64,000 nt of DNA from Hoeflea sp. (GTDB lineage: Bacteria > Pseudomonadota > Alphaproteobacteria > Rhizobiales > Rhizobiaceae), in contig JACKJT010000002.1 of NCBI GenBank assembly GCA_020637795.1, positions 682,001-746,000 on the forward strand. The letters run 5' to 3'. A program made the position numbers and the translations under genes. This document shows positions 16,201-24,743 of the stretch, one piece after another (position 1 is the first letter of the stretch; the number at the start of each line of letters is the position of its first letter). The notes beneath the pieces were generated by a model. The model saw only the letters and a program-made list of their open reading frames with translations, was not told the DNA's origin and ran no database searches.

Positions 16201-18274
16201 GACCGCAAGCGAGCTGGTCTCGACGCTGGATGACAAGACCAAGGCCATCGACGCCCGCCTCGCCGCATCCGGAGAGAGCCTCGTCGCCCGCACCGGTGCG
16301 CTGGGCGAGGCCCTCGACCAGAAGGCCGGCTCGATCATCGAGCGCCTGGCTCAGGCCGAGCAGGCCGTTGATGTCCGCGCCACCTCGGTGCACTCGACGC
16401 TGGACGAGCGGACGCGCGAACTCAATTCGATGCTCGCAAGCCGCTCGGCCGAACTCTCCCGCGTCATCGACGAGCAGGCCCGCCCGCTGGTCGACCGCTA
16501 TGTCGCCAGCGGCGAAGAATTCGCCAACCGCATGACCGAAGTCACCCAGAGCTCCACCGATCGCCTGCGTGCCGAGAATGCGGCGCTGATCAACGCCATC
16601 ACCAACCGCACCAGTGAGACCCTGTCTGCCATCGAGACGGTCAACCAGAGCCTCAGCGGCAATGTCGGCGCCCTGCTCGAACGCCTTGGCGCAAGCAACG
16701 AGGAAATCTCGAGCGTCGTCGCCAAGGCCGCCAACATGCTCGGCGGCGCCAACACGCAGCTTTCGCAGACCTCCGCCGAGATCGCCTCGTCGACCGAAAA
16801 GGCCGCCGAACTGCTCTCCGGCTCCGCCCGCCTGCTCGACGGCAAGGTAGAGCGGCTCACCGACATTTCCAGCCGCACCCTCAACCAGGTCGGCGCCATT
16901 GCCGGCCGTTTCGATGATCACTCCCGGGTGCTGGCTTCCGCGTCCGACCTGCTTGGCGCGGCGCAATCCAACCTTGCCACCACGCTGGAAGAACGCCGCG
17001 AGGCACTGCAGGCCCTGTCGCTCGGACTGGTCAACCGCTCCGAGCAGATCGAGGCGACGATGCATTCGCTCGAAGAGATCATCGTCAAGGCATTCGATGG
17101 CGCCGAAGATCTCTCCAAGCGCACCGCGATGCGGCTTGAGGGCGGCTTGCGTGACGCGGCCGAGAACGCCGGCAAGCTGATGGGCGAAACCGAAGACCGG
17201 GCGCATGTCGCCGCCGGCCTGATGCGCGAAAGCATCCGCGAAGCCGTCGAGGACGCCGACAAGATGCTTGGCACCACCGAAGGCCGTGCACAGTCGGCAG
17301 CCAACTCGATGCGCCGGACCGTCAGCGAGGCGGTTTCGGAAGCCGACAAGCTGCTCGGCGCCACCGAAAGCCGCGCCCGCTCGGCCGCAGGCACCATGCG
17401 CGAAAGCGTTCAGGAAGCCATCGAGGACGCGATTGCGCGCTTCTCGGGCGCCACCGAGGAAATCCGGCAGTCCGCCGCCAGCATCCGCAAGGAACTGGAA
17501 GATACCCGCGGCGAACTCAAGCGCGGCGCCTTCGACCTGCCCGAGGAAACCCGCGAAAGCGCTGCTGCCATGCGCCGTGCGGTCGCCGACCAGATCAAGG
17601 CGCTGCAGGAACTCTCGCAGATCGTCGGCCAGTCGGGCTACCGCACCGAGGTCAGCGAACCCGCCCCGCGCCCTGCCCCGCGTGCAGCCGCCCAGCCGCA
17701 GCCCGCACAGGCAGCGCCTCGCCCGGCACCGCGCCGCGACCCTGCGCCGCGTCCGGAGCCGCAAGCCCAGCGCGCACCGCTGCGCGGCAGCCTGGAACCC
17801 GCCGGCGCAGCCCCGGCCAAGAGCGAAGGCTGGGTCAGCGACCTGCTCCGCGGCGCTTCGCGCGAGGAACAGGCCCCTGCTCCCGCGCCGGTCGCCGCGC
17901 GGACACCGGAGCGCAACCCGCGCCATGTCGTCGAATCGCTCAATTCGCTGTCGGTCGACATCGCCCGCGCCATCGACCACGACGCCTCGGTCGATCTGTG
18001 GCGCCGCTACCAGCGCGGCGAACGCGACGTCTTCACCCGCAGGCTCTACACGCTCAAGGGTCAGCAGACCTTCGAGGAGATCAAGAGCAAGTATGGCCGC
18101 GAGCCCGAGTTCCGCGATGCGGTCGACCGCTACATCGCCGACTTTGAGAAGCTGTTGTCGGATGTCGCGCGCAACGACCGCGACAACATGATGACCCAGA
18201 CCTATCTCACCTCGGACACCGGCAAGGTTTACACCATGCTGGCCCACGCCAGCGGCCGCTTCGGCCGGGACTGA
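13289..18274 (+). CDS. gpr: Growth Pole Ring (GPR) homologue, giant coiled-coil membrane protein
   Basis: This encodes 1,661 residues from ATG 13289, preferred over the in-frame TTG at 13280 because ATGAGG lies 10 nt upstream. An acidic and proline-rich N-terminal region of about 115 residues is followed by two membrane helices (about 118-140 and 155-180). A very long alpha-helical region made of degenerate Ala/Glu/Ser/Arg repeats (apolipoprotein-like) follows, then a Pro-rich linker and a conserved ~115-residue C-terminal domain containing DLWRRYQRGERDVF. This matches the Agrobacterium Growth Pole Ring protein (about 2,115 residues by memory), needed for unipolar growth and rod shape; similar genes are often annotated as kinesin-like. 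The homologue here is shorter, mainly through fewer repeats. Function is inferred from architecture and neighbourhood. Confidence 0.8.
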   Translation: MSKTPADKTIEEQTFEALEDALKIDLGEDGLGVLDDVSLDELEDKVSNAARELKSAGATPRASAASPQSAPGESTAPKMPTPPFTPAGPMAPANDDSRKNMAGLLRTLESRSSRGALRNAAILSALWTVGGIGLANLLYSPAIWQIRSVSDLLAMPAAIGFLVGIIVPILIFFSFSIMMARAREMRSAARSMAEVALRLAEPENIAGDRILTVGQAVRREVSAMNEGIERTIARASELETLVHSEVNALERSYSDNEMRVRSLVQELGSERDAIVSHAERIRASIAGAHEQLKEELTTASEEIATRISTSGEAFAQLMEIRAAALQERTSQTSRELEQLLDGRTEALITSLKTSGGELTDEFDTRLEMLNVQLNHRGKALLAEFETRASTLDANTEKLNAALGERARQLNETLIARTREISDSLFSGQQAISAGLEETLAALNSSLDEKGSSFSQALKSSADDAIMDLDLRSGFFEEKLESTIGRITTVFDERVGEFTSAFDSRAGSLDTKLSESLAQINETLNGGTNAMDGILSASLERIGATLSDRSQALETTLGAGADRIEASTTSAAERVEATAAGLSERIEASANTAAERLEASASSTADRVETTAASLAERLETSSKSTAEQLESTASSLVERMDNTVLDRTIALEMALASGAERIEASTSDVAERVENSTRNVTEQIDSTLASRTEALEKALADGAERIDTSLSQRSAALFGSIAESAEAIDLKLAERASSFGTAISQSAEAMDGLLSERTSAVEASMTQATERLAATLDVEGQRFAELSNAASDRVDATFLKGTDHINERLSTMNNMLGIGLESVSKTIEGKATGLAAKLREAVSQAATELDAEALKAGDALQSIGTGFAGRMDEQARTFAERLDNHVDERTANLAAHAEAIASRISNGATELRSEAGRISDLVEHVGETVAKQADAISGTLDATEARFAAQAAALANRLETETGVISNRLGQTASELVSTLDDKTKAIDARLAASGESLVARTGALGEALDQKAGSIIERLAQAEQAVDVRATSVHSTLDERTRELNSMLASRSAELSRVIDEQARPLVDRYVASGEEFANRMTEVTQSSTDRLRAENAALINAITNRTSETLSAIETVNQSLSGNVGALLERLGASNEEISSVVAKAANMLGGANTQLSQTSAEIASSTEKAAELLSGSARLLDGKVERLTDISSRTLNQVGAIAGRFDDHSRVLASASDLLGAAQSNLATTLEERREALQALSLGLVNRSEQIEATMHSLEEIIVKAFDGAEDLSKRTAMRLEGGLRDAAENAGKLMGETEDRAHVAAGLMRESIREAVEDADKMLGTTEGRAQSAANSMRRTVSEAVSEADKLLGATESRARSAAGTMRESVQEAIEDAIARFSGATEEIRQSAASIRKELEDTRGELKRGAFDLPEETRESAAAMRRAVADQIKALQELSQIVGQSGYRTEVSEPAPRPAPRAAAQPQPAQAAPRPAPRRDPAPRPEPQAQRAPLRGSLEPAGAAPAKSEGWVSDLLRGASREEQAPAPAPVAARTPERNPRHVVESLNSLSVDIARAIDHDASVDLWRRYQRGERDVFTRRLYTLKGQQTFEEIKSKYGREPEFRDAVDRYIADFEKLLSDVARNDRDNMMTQTYLTSDTGKVYTMLAHASGRFGRD
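17174..17434 (+). repeat. Three exact-length 87-bp repeats near the 3' end of gpr
   Basis: Units start at 17174, 17261 and 17348. Each encodes 29 residues of the pattern K-hh-G-x-T-E-x-R-A ... M-R-x-(S/T)-(V/I) ... EA(V/I). They are diverged in sequence but identical in length, and form amphipathic helical blocks just before the proline-rich linker. Confidence 0.8.
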
Positions 18275-18313
18275 CGCGAGACCGGCCCGGCGATGTCTGA
18301 GACAGGAGCCACG

Positions 18314-18754
18314 ATGAAGAACCCCGCCACCGAGCGGGGTTTTTCGATTTCCGGCCTCGGTGAAATCGCCATCCGCTGCATCGACTTTGACGCCATGACG
18401 GCGTTCTACCGCGACACGCTGGGGCTCGAGCTGCTGGCCGATCGCGGTGGTCTGGTCTTCTTCCGGCTCGGCAACGGCGTCGAGGGCCACACCGCGGTGC
18501 TGGCCCTGTTTGACGCCGGCCGCGACCCGGAGCGCGGCAAGCCGCAGGCCCGCCCGTCAACGCTGCACCATGTGGCGCTGAGCCTGAGCCAGGCCGACCA
18601 GGACATGGCCTGCCGCTGGTTCGACAAGACCGGCATCGCCTACACGGTCAGCCAGTTCCCTTGGATCGGCTGGCGCGGCGTCTTCGTGACCGACCCCGAC
18701 GGCAACACGGTGGAACTGGTCTCCGCCGGTTGGCCGCGCATCGAGGACGCCTGA
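18314..18754 (+). CDS. VOC family (glyoxalase/bleomycin-resistance-like) protein
   Basis: This encodes 146 residues from ATG 18314, which has AGGAG 5 nt upstream; an upstream ATG at 18293 is less likely. One vicinal-oxygen-chelate domain is seen: LGEIAIRCIDFDAMTAFYRD at the start, LHHVALSLS in the middle and FVTDPDGNTVELVSAGW at the end, with likely metal ligands in the paired beta-alpha-beta-beta-beta units. Substrate is unknown. The first ten codons overlap a terminator-like hairpin (18320-18344) that probably ends gpr transcription. Confidence 0.8.
   Translation: MKNPATERGFSISGLGEIAIRCIDFDAMTAFYRDTLGLELLADRGGLVFFRLGNGVEGHTAVLALFDAGRDPERGKPQARPSTLHHVALSLSQADQDMACRWFDKTGIAYTVSQFPWIGWRGVFVTDPDGNTVELVSAGWPRIEDA
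18320..18344 (+). terminator. Intrinsic terminator overlapping the start of the VOC gene
   Basis: AACCCCGC (18320-18327) and GCGGGGTT (18334-18341) form a perfect 8-bp stem with a 6-nt loop, followed by TTT. It lies 46-70 nt after the gpr stop and inside the first codons of the VOC gene, so it is both coding and a likely terminator or attenuator. Confidence 0.6.
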
Positions 18755-18935
18755 CGTCTCAATCGATGCCGGCTCTCACGGCTGGCCGCACGTCGACCAA
18801 GCGCCCGGGATGCGTCGTTTTGACGTGCTACCAACCGGGAAATCAGAGCCTAGATAACCTCCAAACAAGTCCATGGGGTTTCTCGCGCGAGCCACTGCCA
18901 TGGCGCTCACATGGCAACACCAAGAAGGAACAACA

Positions 18936-19217
18936 ATGACTTTAGCAATTCTGACTTACGTGACCATCATCGGGTTTCTCGGCTGGGCGGCGTGGCGCAG
19001 CGGTGTGACGGAGAAGGCGATGTTCGTTGTCAATGTCGTCCTGCTGTGGATCAGCGCCATCTGGTTCTTCGGCTATCCCGCGCTGATCGGTCCGGCAGTT
19101 GTCGCGGCCACCCTCTACCTGGCGCTGCTGGTGGTCATGACCTCGTCGGATCTCAAGGTGCCCGTCACCGTTCCGGCGCGCCGGAAACAGCCGGCATACA
19201 CCTACGACGAGGACTGA
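18936..19217 (+). CDS. Small two-helix membrane protein
   Basis: This encodes 93 residues from ATG 18936, with AAGGA about 8 nt upstream. Three hydrophobic stretches (ILTYVTIIGFLGWAAW, MFVVNVVLLWISAIWFFGY and ALIGPAVVAATLYLALLVVM) predict two or three membrane passes. A short positively charged cytoplasmic tail ends TYDED. I recognise no named family. It stands alone between the VOC gene and the convergent MCE operon. Confidence 0.65.
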   Translation: MTLAILTYVTIIGFLGWAAWRSGVTEKAMFVVNVVLLWISAIWFFGYPALIGPAVVAATLYLALLVVMTSSDLKVPVTVPARRKQPAYTYDED

Positions 19218-19299
19218 GCCCGCAACAGCGTCGAGACCGGTCCCGCCGTGACATGGCGCCTGTCCCGCTGGACCGTGATTTGAAACGGAAAGAGCCCGG

Positions 19300-19893
19300 T
19301 CAGATCCGCGACAGCGTCCAGCTGACGATGTCCTGGACCACCACCTCGAAGGCCCGGTCGAGTGACTGCACATAGGCGGCGTTGCCGCTTCCGGTGACAG
19401 GAGTCGTGGCGCCGAACACCTTCTGCGCCACGACCACGCCGTTGCGGTCATTGAGGATCTTGACCGACAGCTCGACAACCGCGCGCTCGCCCGCATCGGC
19501 CTTGATCTCGAAGGCGCGGATGGCCGTGAGGATCTTGTAGTCGATCGCCAGCCCGTCGCCGGGCCTGCCGACCCCGCCGACCTGACCCGAATTCTCGAAC
19601 GCCTGCACCAGCTTGTCCTGGACGATGTTGGGCAGCCGGTCCGACCATTGCGACTTGGCCAGGTACTGGATCGCCGACGGTGTCGGGCGGATGACGATCT
19701 GCTCGCTGTCGAGCGCCTTGAGCGCGCTGGGCTCGTTGATCAGGATCTGCCGGTTTCTGGCGCGCTGGCCGGTTACCGACGGTGCGCCGGACAGTCCATA
19801 GGTGTCAGGCGGCGGTGCCGAGACAAGCCCGCCGGCGCAGCCCGACAGAACTGTGGCCATCGCCATTGCAACAATCCATCGACCCGCTTTCAC
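19300..19893 (-). CDS. ABC-type transport auxiliary lipoprotein (PqiC/YmbA-like)
   Basis: This encodes 197 residues. A lipoprotein signal peptide ends in the lipobox LSGC (C19). The mature part matches the DUF330/ABC_trans_aux family, with DTYGLSG near the N-terminus and the IVIRPTPSAIQYLAKSQW stretch. Such lipoproteins work with MCE transporters in the periplasm. It is the last gene of the four-gene MCE operon, 79 nt after the MCE gene, and should be anchored to the outer membrane. Confidence 0.87.
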   Translation of the reverse strand: MKAGRWIVAMAMATVLSGCAGGLVSAPPPDTYGLSGAPSVTGQRARNRQILINEPSALKALDSEQIVIRPTPSAIQYLAKSQWSDRLPNIVQDKLVQAFENSGQVGGVGRPGDGLAIDYKILTAIRAFEIKADAGERAVVELSVKILNDRNGVVVAQKVFGATTPVTGSGNAAYVQSLDRAFEVVVQDIVSWTLSRI

Positions 19894-19972
19894 GCCTACA
19901 CCACTCCCGCGGCCGCACTCCGGCCCATTAGCTATCCGTTAACCTATGTCGTCCGGCACCGGAAGGAAAGAC

Positions 19973-21343
19973 TCAGCGCCGGGTTCTCCCGTCATATTGC
20001 TTGACCGTCTCACCGCCGAAAATCAGCCGCTGCGGATCCTGCTCGATGGTCGTGATCGAGCGCTCGATCCGCTGGATCGACCGCCGCGCATCGTTGACCA
20101 GCGCCTCGACATTGCGCAGCCCCGAGCCCGAGAACCGTTGCAGGTTGTCGGCGATCGGCCCGACCCGGGCATTGAGCGTGTCGGCCACGTCGCGGAACGA
20201 TTTGAGCGTTGCCTGGGCATCGGCAATCAGCGTCGAGGCGTCGCCTTCCCCGAGGAAACCGTCGAGCTTGGCCAGAACGCCGTCGACCCGCGTCGAAGCG
20301 GCATTGAGCCGCGCGCTCATTTCCTTCACGTCGGTGATAATCTGGTCGTAATCGTCTTTCCTGGCGCTGAAGGTCTCGACCACGCCGCGCGCCTCGGCCA
20401 GCGCCTTGCGCGCATCGGCGCTGGCGAGCGCGATATCGTCCATGGACTGGCCAACCTTGCCCGGGTCGATCGCGGAGATGACCTTGTCGACCTTCTCAAG
20501 CGAGGTGCCGGCGTCGGCGGCAAATGTCTTGAGCGAATCCGCCGCCTGACTGAAACTCTCGAGCGTGTTGGTGATCTCGCCCGACGCGCTGGCGACATCG
20601 GCGGTCACCTTGTCGACATTGGCAAGAATCCGGTCGATCTTCTTGGTGTCGACCGAGTTGAGCAGGTTCTCCGCCGAGGCAAGCGCGGTGTCGATCCGGC
20701 CCGACAGCGATTTCACCGTCTCCGACAGATTGCCCACGCTCTTGAGAAAATCGTCGATGCCGTCGGCATTGTCGCGCAGCGCGGCGGTGAAGACTTCAGT
20801 GTTCTTTAAGGTCTCGGTCAGCGGCGAGCGCGCGTCCTTGATGAAGCCCTCGACCTCGCCGATCACCCGGTTGGCCCGGTTGAGAATGTCGTCTGCGGTG
20901 GCCAGCAGGTTGGTCACGCCGGAAGGATCGGCGTCGATGATGGCGATCTCCCCGAGTTCACGCGACCGCGACAGGATGTTCGGATTGGAGGGCGAACCGC
21001 CCTGAAGCTCGATATAGGCCGAGCCGGTCAGCCCCTGGATCTCGAGCGCCGCACGGGTATCGGTATAAACCGGCGCGTCGGCCCGTATGGAGGTCTCCGC
21101 AATCACGTAATCGGGGCTGTCGGGATCGATGCTGATGTTGCGGATCACGCCGTAGGGAATGCCGTTGAAGCGGACCGGCGAGCCGTTCGACAGGCCGTTG
21201 GCGGACCCGGGAATGCGCACGATCAGCGGCACGGTTTCGCCGGTGCTTCCGTAACGCGCCATCCAGTAGACGAAGCCAAACGCCGACAGCATCACCACAA
21301 GGGTGAAGAAGCCGACAATGGCGTAGTTGGCCCGCGTTTCCAT
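19973..21343 (-). CDS. MCE/MlaD domain lipid-transport protein
   Basis: This encodes 456 residues from ATG 21343, overlapping the ATPase gene's stop (TGATG). An N-terminal membrane helix (YAIVGFFTLVVMLSAFGFVYW) precedes a single MCE domain at about 40-115 containing SPVRFNGIPYGVIRNI. A long helical region of about 300 residues follows, with repeated amphipathic stretches. MCE proteins form hexameric rings that carry lipids between membranes. The long helical tail suggests a YebT/PqiB- or Mce-like tube or needle rather than the short MlaD ring. It is co-transcribed with permease, ATPase and lipoprotein. Confidence 0.9.
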   Translation of the reverse strand: METRANYAIVGFFTLVVMLSAFGFVYWMARYGSTGETVPLIVRIPGSANGLSNGSPVRFNGIPYGVIRNISIDPDSPDYVIAETSIRADAPVYTDTRAALEIQGLTGSAYIELQGGSPSNPNILSRSRELGEIAIIDADPSGVTNLLATADDILNRANRVIGEVEGFIKDARSPLTETLKNTEVFTAALRDNADGIDDFLKSVGNLSETVKSLSGRIDTALASAENLLNSVDTKKIDRILANVDKVTADVASASGEITNTLESFSQAADSLKTFAADAGTSLEKVDKVISAIDPGKVGQSMDDIALASADARKALAEARGVVETFSARKDDYDQIITDVKEMSARLNAASTRVDGVLAKLDGFLGEGDASTLIADAQATLKSFRDVADTLNARVGPIADNLQRFSGSGLRNVEALVNDARRSIQRIERSITTIEQDPQRLIFGGETVKQYDGRTRR

Positions 21344-22209
21344 CAGATCGTTTCGCTTTCCTGGCCGCCTGGAAGCTGCGTGCCCGTGCCTTGCTGCGGT
21401 GTGCTCTCCTGGCGTGGCTTCCGATCGGGGATCAGCCGCGCCCGCTTGCCCTTGAAGTAGGACTGAACCCACGGGTCGTCAAACGAAAGCATGTCGTCGA
21501 TCGTTCCTTCCACAAGCACCCGCTTCTGGCCCAGCACGGCGATGCGGTCGCACACCGAAAACAGGCTGTCGAGATCATGGGTCACCATGTAGACCGTCAG
21601 GCCCAGCGTATCACGCAATTGCGCGATGAGTTCATCAAACTCCGCCGCGCCGATCGGATCAAGCCCCGATGTCGGCTCGTCCAGAAAAACCAGGTCCGGA
21701 TCGAGCGCCAGCGCCCGCGCCAGCGCCGCGCGCTTGATCATCCCGCCCGACAGTTCGGACGGATACTTGTCCGCCGCATCCGGCGCGAGCCCGACCATCG
21801 CCACCTTGAGTTCGGCCAGTTCGTCCATCAGCGGCTGCGGCAGATCGAGGTATTCGCGCATCGGCACCTGGATGTTCTCGCGCACCGTCAGCGCCGAAAA
21901 CAGCGCACCGTGCTGGAACAGCACGCCGAGCCGCATGTCGAGTTCGATCTTCTTGGCCTCGCCGACCGTGTCGTAATCCTCGCCCAGGATCCGGATCACC
22001 CCGCTCTGGCGCGGGATCAGCCGCAGGATCGAGCGCATCAGCACCGACTTTCCGGTTCCCGAGCCCCCGACAAAACCGAGGATCTCGCCGCGATAGACAT
22101 CGAGGTCGAGATGGTCGAGCACCACGTTGCGGCCGAAGGCGACGGTGACGTCATGCGCCGACAGGATGACTTCGCGCTTGCTCGGATCGGTCTGGATGTT
22201 GGGGGTCAT
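21343..22209 (-). CDS. MCE transporter ATP-binding protein (MlaF-like)
   Basis: This encodes 288 residues from ATG 22209. Walker A GGSGTGKS lies at 48-55; the ABC signature is LSGGMIKRAALARAL and Walker B is DPDLVFLDEPTSGLDP. The signature with MIKR in place of QQQR is typical of MlaF/Mkl-type ATPases of MCE systems. A ~45-residue C-terminal extension beyond the ABC fold is polar and Gln/Thr-rich. It starts 10 nt after the permease gene. Confidence 0.92.
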   Translation of the reverse strand: MTPNIQTDPSKREVILSAHDVTVAFGRNVVLDHLDLDVYRGEILGFVGGSGTGKSVLMRSILRLIPRQSGVIRILGEDYDTVGEAKKIELDMRLGVLFQHGALFSALTVRENIQVPMREYLDLPQPLMDELAELKVAMVGLAPDAADKYPSELSGGMIKRAALARALALDPDLVFLDEPTSGLDPIGAAEFDELIAQLRDTLGLTVYMVTHDLDSLFSVCDRIAVLGQKRVLVEGTIDDMLSFDDPWVQSYFKGKRARLIPDRKPRQESTPQQGTGTQLPGGQESETI

Positions 22210-22219
22210 CGGCTCGGCC

Positions 22220-23410
22220 TCAGAAATCGATGGCGGCGTAGAACATGGCGAACAGGCCATCGACAAGGATGACCACGAAGATCGACTTGACCACCGAGGC
22301 GGTCACCCGCTGGCCGAGCGATTCCGCACTGCCGCCGACCTTCATGCCCTCGACCGCGGCGACGATGCCGATGATCAGCGCCATAAAAGGCGCCTTGATC
22401 ATGCCCGAGGTGACGGTCGACATGTCGATCGCCTCGCGCAGCCGCGTGACAAACACGTCCGGCGTGATCCCCGAATAGCTCCAGGCCACCGCGGCCGCGC
22501 CCGCAAGGGCTGCGAAGTTGGCCACCACCGTCAGCAGCGGCAGGACCACGGTCAGCGCCACCAGCCGCGGAAACACCAGCACGCCGACCGGGCTCAGCCC
22601 CATCACCTTGAGCGCGTCGACCTCCTCGCGCATCTTCATCGAGCCGATCTCGGCGGTGATCGCGCTGCCAGAGCGGCCGGCGATCATGATCGCGGTCAGG
22701 AGCACGCCGATCTCGCGCAATTGCAGGATGCCGACCAGGTCGACGACGAACAGTTCGGCGGCGAAAGCCCGCAGCTGGAACGCGCCCTGCTGGGCTATGA
22801 TGGCGCCGATGAGGAAGCTCATCAGCATGATGATCGGCACGGCGCGAACGCCCATCCGGTCGATATGGGTGACGATGGCCGCCGGAGAAATGCCCGCCGA
22901 GCGGTTGAGCTTGAGCTGTGCGCCGCGGACGGCCGAGCCGAGGATGTAGAGCGAGGCGATGAAATCGTCGTAGAGTTCAAACAGCGTCTCGCCGACGGGC
23001 GCGAAAGTGCGTTCGAATCGCGAAGGCCCCGCGGGACGGTCGACCGCGGCCTGGTCCACCAGGTCCGGGATCGCCTCAATCAGTTCGGCCACCGCCACAG
23101 ACGCGCCGCTTAGCCGCACATCGGCGCCGCGCGACCGGGCGGCAAGCATGGTCTTGCGCACCAGCCAGGCGCCGGCGGTGTCGAAACTGCTAAGCTCGCT
23201 CAGGTCGATTTCCAGCGGCTTGCCGGACAGGTTTTTCTGGATTTCCAGCAATTTGCCGCAGACGCCGGAGATCGCCGCATGCCGCCAGTCGCCCGCAAGA
23301 ACAAGCCGCTCCGCCCCGGAGGAAAGCTGATGCTCGATGCGCGCCGGATGGTCTTTCGCGTCCCCCGGACGGGCATCGGCCCTTGTATCTTCTTGCTGTT
23401 TGGTCAACAT
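22220..23410 (-). CDS. MlaE-like permease with N-terminal STAS domain
   Basis: This encodes 396 residues. Residues about 25-125 form a STAS-like domain (EIDLSELSSFDTAGAWLVRK), which in other bacteria is the separate protein MlaB. The rest is a MlaE/YrbE permease with about five membrane helices and the family stretch EIGVLLTAIMIAGRSGSAIT. The fusion explains why no mlaB gene is present. First gene of the MCE operon, divergent from the dipeptide epimerase gene. Such systems maintain outer-membrane lipid asymmetry or import lipids; the direction here is unknown. Confidence 0.92.
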   Translation of the reverse strand: MLTKQQEDTRADARPGDAKDHPARIEHQLSSGAERLVLAGDWRHAAISGVCGKLLEIQKNLSGKPLEIDLSELSSFDTAGAWLVRKTMLAARSRGADVRLSGASVAVAELIEAIPDLVDQAAVDRPAGPSRFERTFAPVGETLFELYDDFIASLYILGSAVRGAQLKLNRSAGISPAAIVTHIDRMGVRAVPIIMLMSFLIGAIIAQQGAFQLRAFAAELFVVDLVGILQLREIGVLLTAIMIAGRSGSAITAEIGSMKMREEVDALKVMGLSPVGVLVFPRLVALTVVLPLLTVVANFAALAGAAAVAWSYSGITPDVFVTRLREAIDMSTVTSGMIKAPFMALIIGIVAAVEGMKVGGSAESLGQRVTASVVKSIFVVILVDGLFAMFYAAIDF

Positions 23411-23509
23411 GCCTCACACATAGCGGCTCGTTCCCGACCTGTCACCGGATAGCCTCGGGAATAGCGCCAGTCTTGCCTGTCTATCGACCTTTTTTACGGA
23501 CCCGTTGCA

Positions 23510-24493
23510 ATGCCCCGACACCTCAGCGCCAGGATCGACAGTTTCCCGCTCAAGCGAGCCTTCAACATTTCCCGCGGCGCCAAGACCGCCGCCGATGTGG
23601 TGACCTGCATCATCACTGAAAACGGCGTCAGCGGACATGGCGAGTGCGTCCCCTACACCCGCTACGGCGAAACCGTCGAAGGCGTGCTAAAGACGGTCGA
23701 ATCCATGGCCGGCGCCATTTCGGCCGGGATGACCCGCGAGGAGCTGCAGAGCGCCATGAAGCCGGGCGCCGCGCGCAACGCCGTCGACTGCGCCCTGTGG
23801 GATCTCGAGGCCAAGATCAGCGGCAAGCGGGTGTCGACGATCGCCTGCCGGATGCCGCCGCGGCCGGTCCCGACCGCCATCACCATCTCGCTTGGCGAGC
23901 CCGGCGACATGGCCAGTGAAGCCCGCGCCCACTCCTCGCAGAAGCTTCTCAAGGTCAAGGTCGGCACCGCCGACGACCGGGCCCGCATGCATGCGGTGGC
24001 GAGTGCCGCGCCGAACGCCGAAATCATCCTCGACGCCAACGAGGGCTGGACCGAGAGCAACATCCGCGAACATCTGCTGCTCGCCGCCGAGCTGCATATC
24101 GGGCTGATCGAACAGCCGCTGCCGGCCGGCAAGGACGATATCCTCGCCCACATCCCCCATCCGGTGCCGATCTGCGCCGATGAAAGCGTTCACACGCTTG
24201 CCGACCTGCAATCGCTGTCGGACCGCTATGATGCGATCAACATCAAGCTCGACAAGACCGGCGGCCTCACCGAGGCGCTTGCAATGCGCGACCACGCCCG
24301 CGAGCTGGGCTTCGGCGTGATGGTCGGCTGCATGGTTGGCACCTCGCTTGCCATGGCTCCTGCGGTGCTCTTGGCCCAGGACGCCGACTGGGTCGATCTC
24401 GACGGCCCGCTGCTGATGGCAAAGGACCGTTCGCCCGGCCTGATCTATTCCGGATCGCTGGTCTCGCCCCCCTCCGCCGATCTCTGGGGATAG
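23510..24493 (+). CDS. L-Ala-D/L-Glu epimerase-like dipeptide epimerase (enolase superfamily)
   Basis: This encodes 327 residues of the enolase superfamily, muconate-lactonising-enzyme subgroup. The catalytic KVK motif is at 148-150 (LLKVKVG), the metal ligands are D175 (ILDANEGW), E201 (LIEQPLP) and D224 (CADES), and the opposite lysine lies in INIKLDKTGG (246-249). This motif set is typical of dipeptide epimerases, which recycle the murein L-Ala-D-Glu dipeptide. No murein peptide genes are adjacent, so the true substrate could be another dipeptide. Confidence 0.85.
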   Translation: MPRHLSARIDSFPLKRAFNISRGAKTAADVVTCIITENGVSGHGECVPYTRYGETVEGVLKTVESMAGAISAGMTREELQSAMKPGAARNAVDCALWDLEAKISGKRVSTIACRMPPRPVPTAITISLGEPGDMASEARAHSSQKLLKVKVGTADDRARMHAVASAAPNAEIILDANEGWTESNIREHLLLAAELHIGLIEQPLPAGKDDILAHIPHPVPICADESVHTLADLQSLSDRYDAINIKLDKTGGLTEALAMRDHARELGFGVMVGCMVGTSLAMAPAVLLAQDADWVDLDGPLLMAKDRSPGLIYSGSLVSPPSADLWG

Positions 24494-24743
24494 TATCGGG
24501 CTCACCCGGGCAGCCTGAATGAAGCATCAAACAGGTTCCATTTGGTTTCGATCGGCTCTAGAAAGAAACCGACCATTAAAACGGTTCGTTCGGGGGGAAG
24601 TTGCATGAAACCTGACAGGCTTGGCGCCGCCCGCGCCGGAACAGGGCCGCATGCCGCCGCCTGCCTCCCCCCGCTCGTGTTCCCGATCCCGGTGGAATGA
24701 CCGCCGCCGGCATGTCCATGCCACCAGTAAAGAAGAGCCGCAG

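Noticed and set aside
13052..18490. Several long minus-strand frames across gpr (764, 914 and 453 residues)
   Set aside because: They mirror the strongly periodic codons of the plus-strand coiled-coil gene, are low in complexity and carry no family motif.
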